Shown: positions 53,241 through 61,837 of the stretch, piece after piece | Numbering within the stretch: position 1 is the first letter of the stretch | How the letters are laid out: each line of letters starts with the position of its first letter | Assembly: GCA_016191225.1 (NCBI GenBank) | Contig: JACPPC010000004.1 | Location: 47,723 to 111,722 of the forward strand | DNA: 64,000 nucleotides | Source: Gemmatimonadota bacterium | Lineage (GTDB): Bacteria > Gemmatimonadota > Gemmatimonadetes > Gemmatimonadales > Gemmatimonadaceae | Direction: 5' to 3' | Translations under genes and position numbers: made by a program | The notes under the pieces: model-generated | What the model was told of the DNA's origin: nothing | What the model saw: only the letters and a program-made list of their open reading frames with translations | Databases searched by the model: none

Positions 53241-53771
53241 ATGCTGAAGAAGATCTCCGCCCTTCCGGACGGTGTGCAGTCGCTCGTGCGCCCGATGTTC
53301 CGCACGATGGGTGTCGCCGCCAGCGGCCTCTCGGCGCAGCGCGCACGGATGGAGACGATCGCCACCAACATCGCCAACGCCGAAGTCACTCGCACGCCCG
53401 ACGGCGGCCCCTACAAGCGCCGCATGGTGGAAATGCAGGCGGCCTCCGCCACGCAATTCAACGACGCCCTCGGCGCCGCCCTTGGCGTTCCCGCGGTGCC
53501 GCTCCCCGAGGCGCCGGTGGTGCTCGGCGACACGCCGGCCGACCGCGCCTACGGCGTGACGGTGACCGGGATCGTCGAGGACCAGTCGGAGGGCCCGCTC
53601 GTGTACGAGCCCGGCCACCCCGACGCCAACGCGCAGGGGTTCGTGCGCTACCCGAACGTGTCCCTGACCGACGAGGTGGTGGACCTGATGGACGCGCGCC
53701 GCGCGTACGAGGCCAACGCCACCGTCTTCCAGAGCGCGAAGGCGATGCTGCGCCGCGCGATCGACATCTGA
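53241..53771 (+). CDS. flgC: Flagellar basal-body rod protein FlgC
   Basis: 176 residues, slightly long. MGVAASGLSAQRARMETIATNIANAEVTRTPDGGPYKRR contains the rod-protein motif; short forms AASGLSAQRARME and IATNIANAEVTRT are diagnostic. The C-terminus (PNVSLTDEVVDLMDARRAYEANATVFQSAKAMLRRAI, cited as VVDLMDARRAYEANATVF) matches FlgC. A ~20-residue N-terminal extension precedes the conserved part. Three bases after flgB. Confidence 0.93.
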   Translation: MLKKISALPDGVQSLVRPMFRTMGVAASGLSAQRARMETIATNIANAEVTRTPDGGPYKRRMVEMQAASATQFNDALGAALGVPAVPLPEAPVVLGDTPADRAYGVTVTGIVEDQSEGPLVYEPGHPDANAQGFVRYPNVSLTDEVVDLMDARRAYEANATVFQSAKAMLRRAIDI

Positions 53772-53796
53772 CTCCCGACCCCCAGGAGACACACCG

Positions 53797-54141
53797 ATGA
53801 GCATCTCCGCCCTCACGAGCCGCCTTCCCGATGCGACGCCGACCGCGGCCGACGGCCGCGCCGTGCGCCACCGCGAGGCGACGCGCGCGGAAGGGGTCCC
53901 CGCCATCGCGCCGGCATCGTCGCGTGGCTCGATCGCGACTCCCGGGCTGAACGCGCAGGCCCCGGCGGGAACCGACCCGAAGTTGTGGAGCGTGCTCACG
54001 AGCGACGAGCGCGCCTTCTTCATGAAGGCCGAGCCCACCGGCCCGCTGACGTACGGCCGCATCATGTCGCCGACCATTGACGGCCAGCCGGCACCAGCGC
54101 TGCACGCGCGGCGCGGCGCCCGCGTCGACCTGCGGGTCTGA
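53797..54141 (+). CDS. Unrecognised small protein of the rod operon
   Basis: 114 residues. A disordered Ala/Pro/Arg-rich N-terminus (~1-60) leads to DPKLWSVLTSDERAFFMKAE and GPLTYGRIM, which look conserved, and a basic C-terminal tail. No signal peptide. Placed between flgC and fliE, five bases before fliE, so it is part of the hook-basal body operon. A rod- or export-gate-associated role is plausible; no family recognised. AGGAGA ribosome site eight bases before ATG. Confidence 0.65.
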   Translation: MSISALTSRLPDATPTAADGRAVRHREATRAEGVPAIAPASSRGSIATPGLNAQAPAGTDPKLWSVLTSDERAFFMKAEPTGPLTYGRIMSPTIDGQPAPALHARRGARVDLRV

Positions 54142-54146
54142 CGGCG

Positions 54147-54479
54147 ATGAGCGATCCGATCGGCGGGGCGGCGTTGCGCGCCATCCAGGGGGTGGGCGGG
54201 GGACAGGGCATCGGTGGCGATCGCGGGGCGATCACCGTGCCCGTCATGCGGGAGGGCGAGGGCTCGTTCGGCGACGCCCTCACCCGCGCCCTCAACGACG
54301 TGTCGGCGCAGCAGGACAAGGCCGCCGACACCCTTGGCGCCTTCCTGCGCGGCGAGCCGGTCGAGCTGCACCGGGTCATGGCTTCGGCCGAGGAGGCGCA
54401 GATCTCGCTGCAGATGCTGATCGAGGTGCGCAACAAGTTCGCTGACGCCTACCGCACCCTCACCACGATGCAGGGTTGA
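54147..54479 (+). CDS. fliE: Flagellar hook-basal body complex protein FliE
   Basis: 110 residues, normal length. SFGDALTRALNDVSAQQDKAADTLGAFLRGEPVELHRVMASAEEAQISLQMLIEVRNKFADAYRTLTTMQ matches FliE; key pieces are DVSAQQDKA, LHRVMASAEEAQISL and VRNKFADAYRTLTTM. It links the MS ring to the rod. The N-terminus is Gly-rich. Confidence 0.93.
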   Translation: MSDPIGGAALRAIQGVGGGQGIGGDRGAITVPVMREGEGSFGDALTRALNDVSAQQDKAADTLGAFLRGEPVELHRVMASAEEAQISLQMLIEVRNKFADAYRTLTTMQG

Positions 54480-54484
54480 TCCCG

Positions 54485-55987
54485 ATGCTCGACGACCTCC
54501 TGAATCGCATGGGCGGCCCGCGCCGCGCCATGATGGCGGCAGTGGGCCTGGGCGCCGCGATCGCGATTCTGCTCGTCTCCCGCGCCGCGACCGCCCCCAC
54601 GTGGGTGCCGGCGATCAGCAACGTGCCGCTCGAGGGCTCGGCGGCGCTCGCCGAGCGCCTCGACCGCGCCGGGATCCGCTACCGGCTCGACAAGGGCGGC
54701 GCCGAGATCCTGGTGGCGCAGGAAGACATGGCCCGCGCCCGCGTGACCCTCGCCAAGGACGGCCTCCCCGGCGGCAACCGCCCGGGGCTCGAGCTGTTCG
54801 ACCGGCCGAGCTGGGGCTGGAACGACTTCACGCAGCGCGTGAACTACCGCCGCGCCCTCGAGGGGGAACTCGAGCGCACGATCGGCGGGATGCGCGGGGT
54901 GAAGCGCGCCGAGGTGCACCTCGCCCTGCAGGAGAACGCCGCCTTTCGCCGCCCCGACGACCGATCGGCCACCGCCTCGGTGCTGGTGGCGCTCGAGGCC
55001 GGCGCGACCCTTCGCCCCGAGGTGGTGCAGGGGATCGCCCACCTCGTGTCGGCCAGCGTCGACGGGCTCGGCGCCGAGAACGTGAGCATCCACGACGAGT
55101 CGGGACGGATGTGGTCGGAGCCCAACGACAAGGGATTCGGCGCCGCATCGAGCCGGCAGCTCCGGCTGCAGCAGGACGTCGAGAAGTACCTCGAGCAGAA
55201 GGCGGAGGGGATCGTGGCCGGCGTCGTGGGGGCGGGGAACGCCAAGGTGCAGGTCGCGGCGCAGATGAACTTCGACCGGGTCGAGCGCACCACGCAGAGC
55301 GTGGATCCCGAGAAGCAGGCCCTCGCCAGCGAGCAGAAGGCCGAGATCGTCCCCGGCGCCCAGGGAGGCGCCGGGTCGACCAACGTCGCCAACAGCTACG
55401 AGAACACCAAGAGCACCGAAGTCTTCTCGAGCGCGGTCGGCAGCGTGACGCACCTCAGCGTCGCCGTGCTGGTGAACGACCGGCGGCTCCCGTCCACCGG
55501 CAAGGCCGACACGATCCCCAAGTTCGCCGCCCGCACGAGCGAGGAGCTCAAGCGGATCGAGCTGCTGGTGCGCAACGCCGTCGGCGTCGACTCCGTGCGT
55601 GGCGACGCGCTGAGCGTGGTGAGCGTGCCGATGGAGGCGCCGCGCCTGACCGCCGAGCCCAAGGGGACGGGGCCGGAGTTCGTGCAGCGGGTGCAGCAGT
55701 GGCAGGGGCCGACGATGAACGTGGCCGCCCTGCTGCTCGCGATCTTCGTCGCCCTCGCGGCGCTCAAGCAGATCCGCAAGCCCCTCCCGCCGGGGGCCAC
55801 GCTGGCGCTGCAGTCGGGGAGCGCGGGCGCGCCGGCGCTGGTCGCCGGCGCGCCGGGGACGCTCGGCGGCCAGCCGGCGACGGCAGCGGCGCTGGCCCAG
55901 GGGGGCCGGCAGTCGGCCCTGACCGCGATCGCGCAGGACCCCGACGCCACCGCACGGCTGATGAAGTCGTGGATGGCCGAGGGCTAG
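54485..55987 (+). CDS. fliF: Flagellar M-ring protein FliF
   Basis: 500 residues from ATG 54485 (a TTG three codons earlier overlaps fliE). Membrane helix 1 at ~13-32, ring domains with LFDRPSWGWNDFTQRVNYRRALEGELERTI (pieces DFTQRVNYRRALEGEL) and VSASVDGLGAENVSIHDESG, a periplasmic beta-collar region with GGAGSTNVANSYENTKSTEVF, second helix at ~415-435, and a C-terminal DATARLMKSWMAEG FliG-binding tail. It forms the MS ring. Slightly shorter than E. coli FliF (552). Confidence 0.95.
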   Translation: MLDDLLNRMGGPRRAMMAAVGLGAAIAILLVSRAATAPTWVPAISNVPLEGSAALAERLDRAGIRYRLDKGGAEILVAQEDMARARVTLAKDGLPGGNRPGLELFDRPSWGWNDFTQRVNYRRALEGELERTIGGMRGVKRAEVHLALQENAAFRRPDDRSATASVLVALEAGATLRPEVVQGIAHLVSASVDGLGAENVSIHDESGRMWSEPNDKGFGAASSRQLRLQQDVEKYLEQKAEGIVAGVVGAGNAKVQVAAQMNFDRVERTTQSVDPEKQALASEQKAEIVPGAQGGAGSTNVANSYENTKSTEVFSSAVGSVTHLSVAVLVNDRRLPSTGKADTIPKFAARTSEELKRIELLVRNAVGVDSVRGDALSVVSVPMEAPRLTAEPKGTGPEFVQRVQQWQGPTMNVAALLLAIFVALAALKQIRKPLPPGATLALQSGSAGAPALVAGAPGTLGGQPATAAALAQGGRQSALTAIAQDPDATARLMKSWMAEG

Positions 55988-55988
55988 C

Positions 55989-57008
55989 ATGAGCGCGCTC
56001 GCCTACGAGGAGATGACCGGCCTGCAGAAGTCGGCCGTGCTCTGCCTGGCGCTCGGCCCCGAGGGGGCGAGCCGGATCACGCAGAAGCTCGGGGAGGACG
56101 AGGTCGAGGCGCTGATGATCGAGATCGCGCGCATCGACCGCGTCGAGCCCGACCTGGCCGACCGCGTCCTGCGCGAGGCGCTCGACAGCGCCGGCGCCCC
56201 GACCTCGGTGCGGCCCGGCGGCGTCGGATTCGCCCGCGAGCTGCTCGAGAAGACGTTCGGTGCGAGCAAGGCCCAGTCGGTCGTGAAGCGCGTCGCCAGC
56301 CACCGGCCCGACCAGGCCGGCTTTTCGCGCCTGCGCAAGGCCGACCCGCAGCGCCTCGCCACGATGCTCCGCAACGAGCACCCACAGACGCTGGCGCTGA
56401 TCCTCGCCAACCTGCCGCCGCAGCAGACCGCCGCGGTGCTCAAGGAGCTCGACCGCGGCCTCTGCGCGGAGATCGCCTACCGCATCGCCCGCATGGAGAG
56501 GGTCTCCCCCGACTCGCTGCAGGTGATCGAGCAGTCGCTGGGCGCCGATCCCGACATCGACCTGAACCCGGGCATGTCGCGGCAGGGGGGCCCCGGCACG
56601 ATCGCCACGATCCTCAACCTGCTGCAGGGGACGATCGAGAAGGAGATCCTCGAGCAGGTCGCCGAGCGCGACCAGACCCTGAGCGAGCAGATCCGCAACC
56701 TGATGTTCGTGTTCGAGGACCTGCTCCGCCTCGACGACAAGGCGCTCCAGCGCCTCCTGCGCGACGTGGACACCAAGACGCTGGCCCTCGCCCTGAAGGG
56801 GGCGAGCGCCGAGCTCAAGGCCAAGCTGATGGCGCAGATGTCGCAGCGCGCGGTGGGGGTGCTCAAGGAGGAGATGGAGATGCTCGGCCCGGTCCGCATG
56901 AAGGACGTGGAGCAGGCCCAGATGGGAATCGTGCAGCAGGTGCGCGCGCTCGAGGAAGCCGGCGAGATCGTGCTCGGCGGGGCGGGGGACGATGTCGTTG
57001 TCCAGTAG
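55989..57008 (+). CDS. fliG: Flagellar motor switch protein FliG
   Basis: 339 residues, normal. LTGLQKSAVLCLALGPE-type N-terminus (here MTGLQKSAVLCLALG), the EHPQTLALILANLPPQQ middle motif, and the C-terminal torque domain with FVFEDLLRLDDKALQRLLRDVD and MSQRAVGVLKEEMEMLGPVRMKDVE (shown as ALQRLLRDVDTKTLALALKG and LKEEMEMLGPVR). Charged residues for stator contact are in place. Starts one base after the fliF stop, overlaps fliH by 17 bases. Confidence 0.96.
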   Translation: MSALAYEEMTGLQKSAVLCLALGPEGASRITQKLGEDEVEALMIEIARIDRVEPDLADRVLREALDSAGAPTSVRPGGVGFARELLEKTFGASKAQSVVKRVASHRPDQAGFSRLRKADPQRLATMLRNEHPQTLALILANLPPQQTAAVLKELDRGLCAEIAYRIARMERVSPDSLQVIEQSLGADPDIDLNPGMSRQGGPGTIATILNLLQGTIEKEILEQVAERDQTLSEQIRNLMFVFEDLLRLDDKALQRLLRDVDTKTLALALKGASAELKAKLMAQMSQRAVGVLKEEMEMLGPVRMKDVEQAQMGIVQQVRALEEAGEIVLGGAGDDVVVQ

Positions 57009-57618
57009 GACGCGCGTCCTCCCCCAGCAACCGGGCGCCTCCCCCTCGGAGGCGTGGCGGCCGCACGACCTCGTGAACGGGGGCGCCGAGCCCGCGGCCC
57101 GGCCCGAGCCCGATGCGCGCGAGCGCGCCTACGCGAGCGGCTTCGAGGCGGGGCGCGTGGAGGGCGAGCGGGCCGAGCAGGCCCGGCTGCGCCTCGCGCT
57201 GCAGGCCGCCGTGGACGCGGTGGAGGCCCTGCGCGCCAACGAGGCCCAGTGGACGGGGGCGATCGAGGAGAACATCGCCGCCCTCTCCGGCGCGATCGCC
57301 CGGCACCTCGTGGACCGCGAGATCAAGGCCGACGACACGTCCGTGGCCCGGCTCGTGCGCCGCGCCCTCGATGCCTTCCCGATCGACCAGCCGGTGCGCA
57401 TTCGCGTCCACCCGTCCGACCTCGCCACGATCAGCACGCAGCCCGACGCGGGCGAGTGCGCGCTGGCCGGCGCCCCCACGCGCGAGGCGCACTGGCTGGG
57501 CGACCCGCGCATCGCGCCGGGGGGCTGCCTCGTCGAGGGGCGCGACCGGATCGTGGACGGTCGGGTGGAAACGGCGCTCGAGCGCGTCTACCGCCGCCTC
57601 ACCTACCAGGACGCCTGA
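56992..57618 (+). CDS. fliH: Flagellar assembly protein FliH
   Basis: 208 residues. YASGFEAGRVEGERAEQARLRLALQAA (cited as YASGFEAGRVEGERAE) has the GxxxG-like repeat region of FliH; the C-terminal part (ALEPFPID-type VRIRVHPSDLATI, GGCLVEGRDRIVDGRVETAL cited as GGCLVEGRDRIVDGRVE) is the conserved V-type stator-like fold. It holds the FliI ATPase inactive and docks it on the export gate. Overlaps fliG by 17 bases and ends one base before fliI. Confidence 0.9.
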   Translation: MSLSSRTRVLPQQPGASPSEAWRPHDLVNGGAEPAARPEPDARERAYASGFEAGRVEGERAEQARLRLALQAAVDAVEALRANEAQWTGAIEENIAALSGAIARHLVDREIKADDTSVARLVRRALDAFPIDQPVRIRVHPSDLATISTQPDAGECALAGAPTREAHWLGDPRIAPGGCLVEGRDRIVDGRVETALERVYRRLTYQDA

Positions 57619-57619
57619 G

Positions 57620-58948
57620 ATGCTCGATCGCCGCATTGCCGAGCTGCCGCGCTTCATGCACTACGGGCGCGTGGTGCGCATCACCGGCCTCGTGATCGAG
57701 GCGGTGGGGCTCGACGTGGGCCTCGGCGCGATCTGCCGCGTGGCCTCGCTCACCGACGGGCGCGCGGTGCTGGCCGAGGTGTGCGGCTTCCACGGGCAGA
57801 GCGTGCTGCTGATGTCGCTGGGGGAACTCGAGGGGATCCACGCCGGCGCGATGGTGGTGCCGCTCGGGCGCTCGTTCGGCGTGCCGGTGGGCCCGGGGCT
57901 GCTGGGGCGCGTGCTCAATGGCCTCGGCGAGCCGATCGACGGCGGGCCGAAGATCACCATGACCGAGCGGATGCCGCTCGTGGCCGAGCCCCCCAACCCG
58001 CTTCGCCGGCAGGTGATCGACACGCCGATGGAAACCGGCGTCCGCGCGATCGACGGGCTCCTGACGCTCGGCCGCGGCCAGCGCGTCGGCATCTTCTCCG
58101 GGTCGGGCGTGGGCAAGAGCACGCTGCTCGGCATGATCGCGCGCCGGGCCACCGCCGACGTGAACGTGATCGCGCTGCTCGGCGAGCGCGGCCGCGAGGT
58201 GCGCGACTTCGTCGAGAACGCGCTCGGCCCGGAGGGGCTCGCGCGGTCGGTGGTGATCGTGGCCACCGGCGACCAGGCCGCCCTCGTGCGCGCCCGCGGT
58301 GCCCTCGTGGCGACCGCGATCGCCGAGTACTTCCGCGACCAGGGCCAGGAGGTGCTGCTGATGGTCGACTCGATCACCCGCGTGGCCATGGCCTGGCGCG
58401 AGATCGGCCTCGCCGTGGGCGAGCCGCCGACCACCAAGGGCTACCCGCCAAGCGTCTTCGCCAACCTGCCGCGCCTCCTCGAGCGCGCCGGCAACGACGC
58501 CACCGGCGGGATCACCGGCCTCTACACCGTGCTCGTGGACGGCGACGACTTCAACGAGCCCGTGGCCGACGCCGCGCGCTCGATCCTCGACGGGCACATC
58601 GTGCTCACCCGCAAGCTCGCCGGCGCCGGGCACTACCCGGCGATCGACGTGCTGGAGAGCAAGAGCCGCGTGCGCGACCACGTCACCGCCGCCGCGCAGC
58701 AGGCCGCCGCGATGCGCCTGCTCCGCTGCGAGGCCGCCTACCGCGACAAGGAGGACCTGGTGATGGTGGGCGCCTACCAGCGTGGCAGCGACCCGATGGT
58801 GGACGCCGCGCTGCAGCTGCGCGAGCCGATGCTGCGCTTCCTGCGCCAGCCGCCGTCGGAGGCCACGACCCTCCGCGAAACCCAGCAGCAACTGGAGCAG
58901 CTCTCGCAGAAGATCGAGGGGCTGTCGAACACGAGGAAAGCCGCATGA
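57620..58948 (+). CDS. fliI: Flagellum-specific export ATPase FliI
   Basis: 442 residues, normal. Walker A GSGVGKST within GIFSGSGVGKSTLLGMIAR, LLGERGREVRDFVEN, Walker B LLMVDSITRVAMA, and SLPAGGYPPSVFANLPRLLERAG-type (here TTKGYPPSVFANLPRLLERAG) arm motif; DLVMVGAYQRGSDPMVD at the C-terminus. It energises and unfolds export substrates with FliH and FliJ. Stop overlaps fliJ (ATGA). Confidence 0.97.
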   Translation: MLDRRIAELPRFMHYGRVVRITGLVIEAVGLDVGLGAICRVASLTDGRAVLAEVCGFHGQSVLLMSLGELEGIHAGAMVVPLGRSFGVPVGPGLLGRVLNGLGEPIDGGPKITMTERMPLVAEPPNPLRRQVIDTPMETGVRAIDGLLTLGRGQRVGIFSGSGVGKSTLLGMIARRATADVNVIALLGERGREVRDFVENALGPEGLARSVVIVATGDQAALVRARGALVATAIAEYFRDQGQEVLLMVDSITRVAMAWREIGLAVGEPPTTKGYPPSVFANLPRLLERAGNDATGGITGLYTVLVDGDDFNEPVADAARSILDGHIVLTRKLAGAGHYPAIDVLESKSRVRDHVTAAAQQAAAMRLLRCEAAYRDKEDLVMVGAYQRGSDPMVDAALQLREPMLRFLRQPPSEATTLRETQQQLEQLSQKIEGLSNTRKAA

Positions 58949-59424
58949 CCGCACCCCGTTTCCGCTTCTCGCTGCAGCGCATCCTCGCGCTGCGCGCGCG
59001 CGCCGAGCACGAGGCCGCGCTGGCCCTATCCGCCGCCATGCAGGCCGAAGAAGCCGCCCGCCGCGCCCGCACCGAGGCCGAGGCGCGCCGCGCCGCCGGC
59101 CACGACGCCGTGCGCCCCTCGACGCGCGGCGACTGCACGGTGGGCGAGATGCGCGCCCTCGGCGCCCTCGTGCAGGGACTCGAGGGCCAGGCCGCCGCCG
59201 CCGGCGAGGCCGCCGAGCAGGCAGCCCAGCGCCTGTCGGGCGAGCGCCGCGGCTTCGCCGACGCCGTGCGCGAGCGCCAGTCGATGGAGCGCCTGCGCTC
59301 GCACAAGGAAGAGCTGTGGCGCCTCGAGGCCAGCCGCGAGGACCGCGCGATCATGGACGAGATCGCGCGCGCCCGTCGTGCCAACGACGCCGCCACCGCC
59401 GACGCCCGCCGGAGCAACCCATGA
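58945..59424 (+). CDS. fliJ: Flagellar export chaperone FliJ
   Basis: 159 residues, coiled coil throughout, typical FliJ length (~147). FRFSLQRILALRARAEHEAALAL is the standard FliJ N-terminus (F-x-L-x2-V-L-x-L-R), and Arg/Glu/Ala heptads follow. It stimulates FliI and escorts cargo. Overlaps fliI and the next gene by four bases each. Confidence 0.88.
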   Translation: MTAPRFRFSLQRILALRARAEHEAALALSAAMQAEEAARRARTEAEARRAAGHDAVRPSTRGDCTVGEMRALGALVQGLEGQAAAAGEAAEQAAQRLSGERRGFADAVRERQSMERLRSHKEELWRLEASREDRAIMDEIARARRANDAATADARRSNP

Positions 59425-60092
59425 TCAAGCTCGTCATCGCCTTCCTGGCCGCCTTCGTCACGGCGATGGCCGGCGCGACCGGATTCGCCGTCTGGCGCGC
59501 GAGGAAATTCGCCGCCGAGCACCCCGCGCCGGTGACGGTGGCCAAGGCCAGCCACGCCGACCGCGGGCGCACCGCGGCCGACTCGTCCGTGAAGGCCGAC
59601 TCGGGAGCGGCGCACGACTCGTCGGCGGCCCACGACTCGACCACCGCGGCCGCCGCCACCGTCGGACCGGCCGACTCGGCCAGGGGAACCGCCCGCGGCG
59701 AGCACGCGAAGGCCGAGCCGCCCGGGGCCGAGGCGGTCAAGGCCGATGCGCCCAATGGAGACCACGGCGCCGTGGCGCCGTCGGTCGCCAAGGGCGTCGC
59801 CGCGGCACCAGCGCCAGCCGGCAAGGGAACCGCCACCGGCAAGCCCGGCGTGACCGTCTCGACGCTTCCCTCGGGTCTCGTCGGTGAGCGGCTCGGGAAG
59901 ATCTTCGCCTCGATGCCGGCGAAGGAAGCGGCCAAGGTGCTCGGCAAGATGGAGGACGCCGACATCACGACGATCCTCGGTCGCCTCAACGACCGCAAGG
60001 CGTCGGAGATCCTGTCACAGCTGCCGACCGAGCGTGCGGCGGCGATCAGCCGCGCGGTCCTCGCGCGCGGCGCCCCCGGAGGTCACCAATGA
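59421..60092 (+). CDS. MotE-like flagellar protein with membrane anchor
   Basis: 223 residues. One N-terminal membrane helix (~4-25), a long low-complexity Ala/Asp/Ser/Lys periplasmic region (~35-145), then a C-terminal MgtE-N/FliG-like helical domain (~150-215: LGKIFASMPAKEAAKVLGKM, ITTILGRLNDRKASEILSQLP). This layout resembles MotE, which chaperones MotC and helps stator or rod assembly in other bacteria. It takes the position between fliJ and fliK. The acidic/alanine linker is unusually long. Confidence 0.75.
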   Translation: MIKLVIAFLAAFVTAMAGATGFAVWRARKFAAEHPAPVTVAKASHADRGRTAADSSVKADSGAAHDSSAAHDSTTAAAATVGPADSARGTARGEHAKAEPPGAEAVKADAPNGDHGAVAPSVAKGVAAAPAPAGKGTATGKPGVTVSTLPSGLVGERLGKIFASMPAKEAAKVLGKMEDADITTILGRLNDRKASEILSQLPTERAAAISRAVLARGAPGGHQ

Positions 60093-61837
60093 TCAATCCC
60101 ATGTCGGGCTCGACTGGCACGGCGCGCGCCGGATCCGCCGACGCCACGGCGCACGCGCCGCCGGCCAGCGACGCCGCGGCCACACGCGCCGCCTTTGCGC
60201 GCATGCTGCAGCGCTTCGGCGGGCAGGTCACGCCGGTGTCGGAGCTCGAGGCCGTGCCCGTGGACGGGATCATCGGCGAGACCGGGCCCTCGGCCGCCCC
60301 CGCCGGTGCGGGGAGTGCCGCGATCGCCCGCGAGGGTGAGCGCACGGCGGCACTCCGCACGCTCGTCGAGCGGGTGGCGGCACCCGATGCCGCCCCCGCG
60401 AGACGCACGTCGCCCGTGCCGCTCATGCCGCCGGTCGAGCCGGCCAACGCGCCCGCCGTGCGCGTGGACACTGCCGAGCCGCGCCGCACCGAGCGCCGTC
60501 GGCGCGCCGACACCGGCACCGCCGTGTCGAACGCGATGGCCGCCCTCGAGCCTGCCTTCCGGCTCAAGGTGGAGCGGGTGATCGAGCGCATGCGCACCGA
60601 GCGGGGCCGCGAGGTGACGGTGCAGGAGACCCGCCGCAGCCAGGAGCGCCAGGACGCCCTCTACGAGCAGGGGCGCACCAGCCCCGGCGCCGTGGTGACC
60701 TGGACCCGCAACTCGCGCCACACCGACGGCATGGCCGCCGACCTCCAGGTCGACGGCACATGGGACGACCCCGAGGGATATGCGCAGTTGCAGCAAGTGG
60801 CCCGCGAGGAGGGGCTCGTGACCCTCGGCGCGAAGGACCCCGGCCACATCGAGATGTCGGCCGACGACGCGCTCAAGGCGCTCGGCGAGATCGCCTCCGT
60901 CACGAAGGCCGAGATCGGGGTCGCGCGACCCGTCGTTTCCGGCGGGATCGCCACGCCCGCGGGGGTGGCGCAGGTGGCGCGCGTGGCCACGGTCGCGAAC
61001 ATCGCACCGGTGGCGACGGTTGCCGCGGTGGGCCAGGTGGCGGCGGTGGCCGCTGCCCCGGCGACCGCGGGCGCGCCGGCATCGGTCGTGGCGGCCGCGG
61101 CCGGCAACGGCGCGGGCCCCGTGATCACCACCACGGTGGCCGCGCCTGGTGCCGGCGCGTCGGACGATGGCGCCGGTTCGGGGGGCAGCCGCTCCGACTC
61201 ACAGGCGGGCACGAGCCGCGGCGACCGGGCGCAGCAGCTGGCGGCCGCCCTTCGTGGTGGCGCCGGCACGAATGCCACCGACAGCCTGTTCGCCCTCGCC
61301 GGCGCGAACGTGCCCTCGCCTCTGGGCGCCGGCGCGGTGGCCCGCGCGCTCGCCGGCACGAACGTGTCGGGGGCGGCGGCCCGCGCCGCCGACATCATGG
61401 CCCTGCAGGACGCGCGCGACGCACGGCCGGTCTCGCACATGCTGCTGCAGGTCGAGAACGCGGCTGGTGGCCAGGACCGCATTCGCGTCGACGTGCGCGG
61501 CCAGCAGGTCGGCGCGACGATGGTGCTCGACGATGCCGCGGCCGCGGAGCAGGCGGCGTCGCGCATGAACGAGCTCGCCACGGCCCTCGGCGCTCGTGGG
61601 CTGAGCGCCGACGCGCTGCGCGTGCGCGCGGCGGGCGGGCCGGCGGGCGACCTCGCCCGCATCCTCGGCGCCGTTGCCGCCGACCCGTCGCAGCTCCGCG
61701 CCCCGGCCAGCGCCGCCGCGCTCCCGATGTCATTCACGCGGCAGGGCGGCGAGGCCGGCACCGGCGGCCGCGCGGGCACGCCGAACGACAGCACACGTCA
61801 CCGCTCGCGTCGCGAGCCACATGGAGGCCAGCCATGA
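60089..61837 (+). CDS. fliK: Hook-length control protein FliK with embedded M15-type peptidase domain
   Basis: 582 residues. The C-terminal domain (~448-516: LLQVENAAGG, DRIRVDVRGQQVGATMVL, MNELATALGARGLSADALRV) matches the Flg_hook/FliK substrate-switch domain, and the operon place before flgD is that of fliK. Residues ~155-260 instead match the M15 L-alanyl-D-glutamate peptidase group: RRSQERQDALYEQGRTSPG, SRHTDGMAADL (His211, Asp218) and DPGHIEM (His253), the three zinc ligands. The rest is Ala/Val/Gly-rich linker. ATG overlaps the preceding gene. Confidence 0.82.
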   Translation: MINPMSGSTGTARAGSADATAHAPPASDAAATRAAFARMLQRFGGQVTPVSELEAVPVDGIIGETGPSAAPAGAGSAAIAREGERTAALRTLVERVAAPDAAPARRTSPVPLMPPVEPANAPAVRVDTAEPRRTERRRRADTGTAVSNAMAALEPAFRLKVERVIERMRTERGREVTVQETRRSQERQDALYEQGRTSPGAVVTWTRNSRHTDGMAADLQVDGTWDDPEGYAQLQQVAREEGLVTLGAKDPGHIEMSADDALKALGEIASVTKAEIGVARPVVSGGIATPAGVAQVARVATVANIAPVATVAAVGQVAAVAAAPATAGAPASVVAAAAGNGAGPVITTTVAAPGAGASDDGAGSGGSRSDSQAGTSRGDRAQQLAAALRGGAGTNATDSLFALAGANVPSPLGAGAVARALAGTNVSGAAARAADIMALQDARDARPVSHMLLQVENAAGGQDRIRVDVRGQQVGATMVLDDAAAAEQAASRMNELATALGARGLSADALRVRAAGGPAGDLARILGAVAADPSQLRAPASAAALPMSFTRQGGEAGTGGRAGTPNDSTRHRSRREPHGGQP

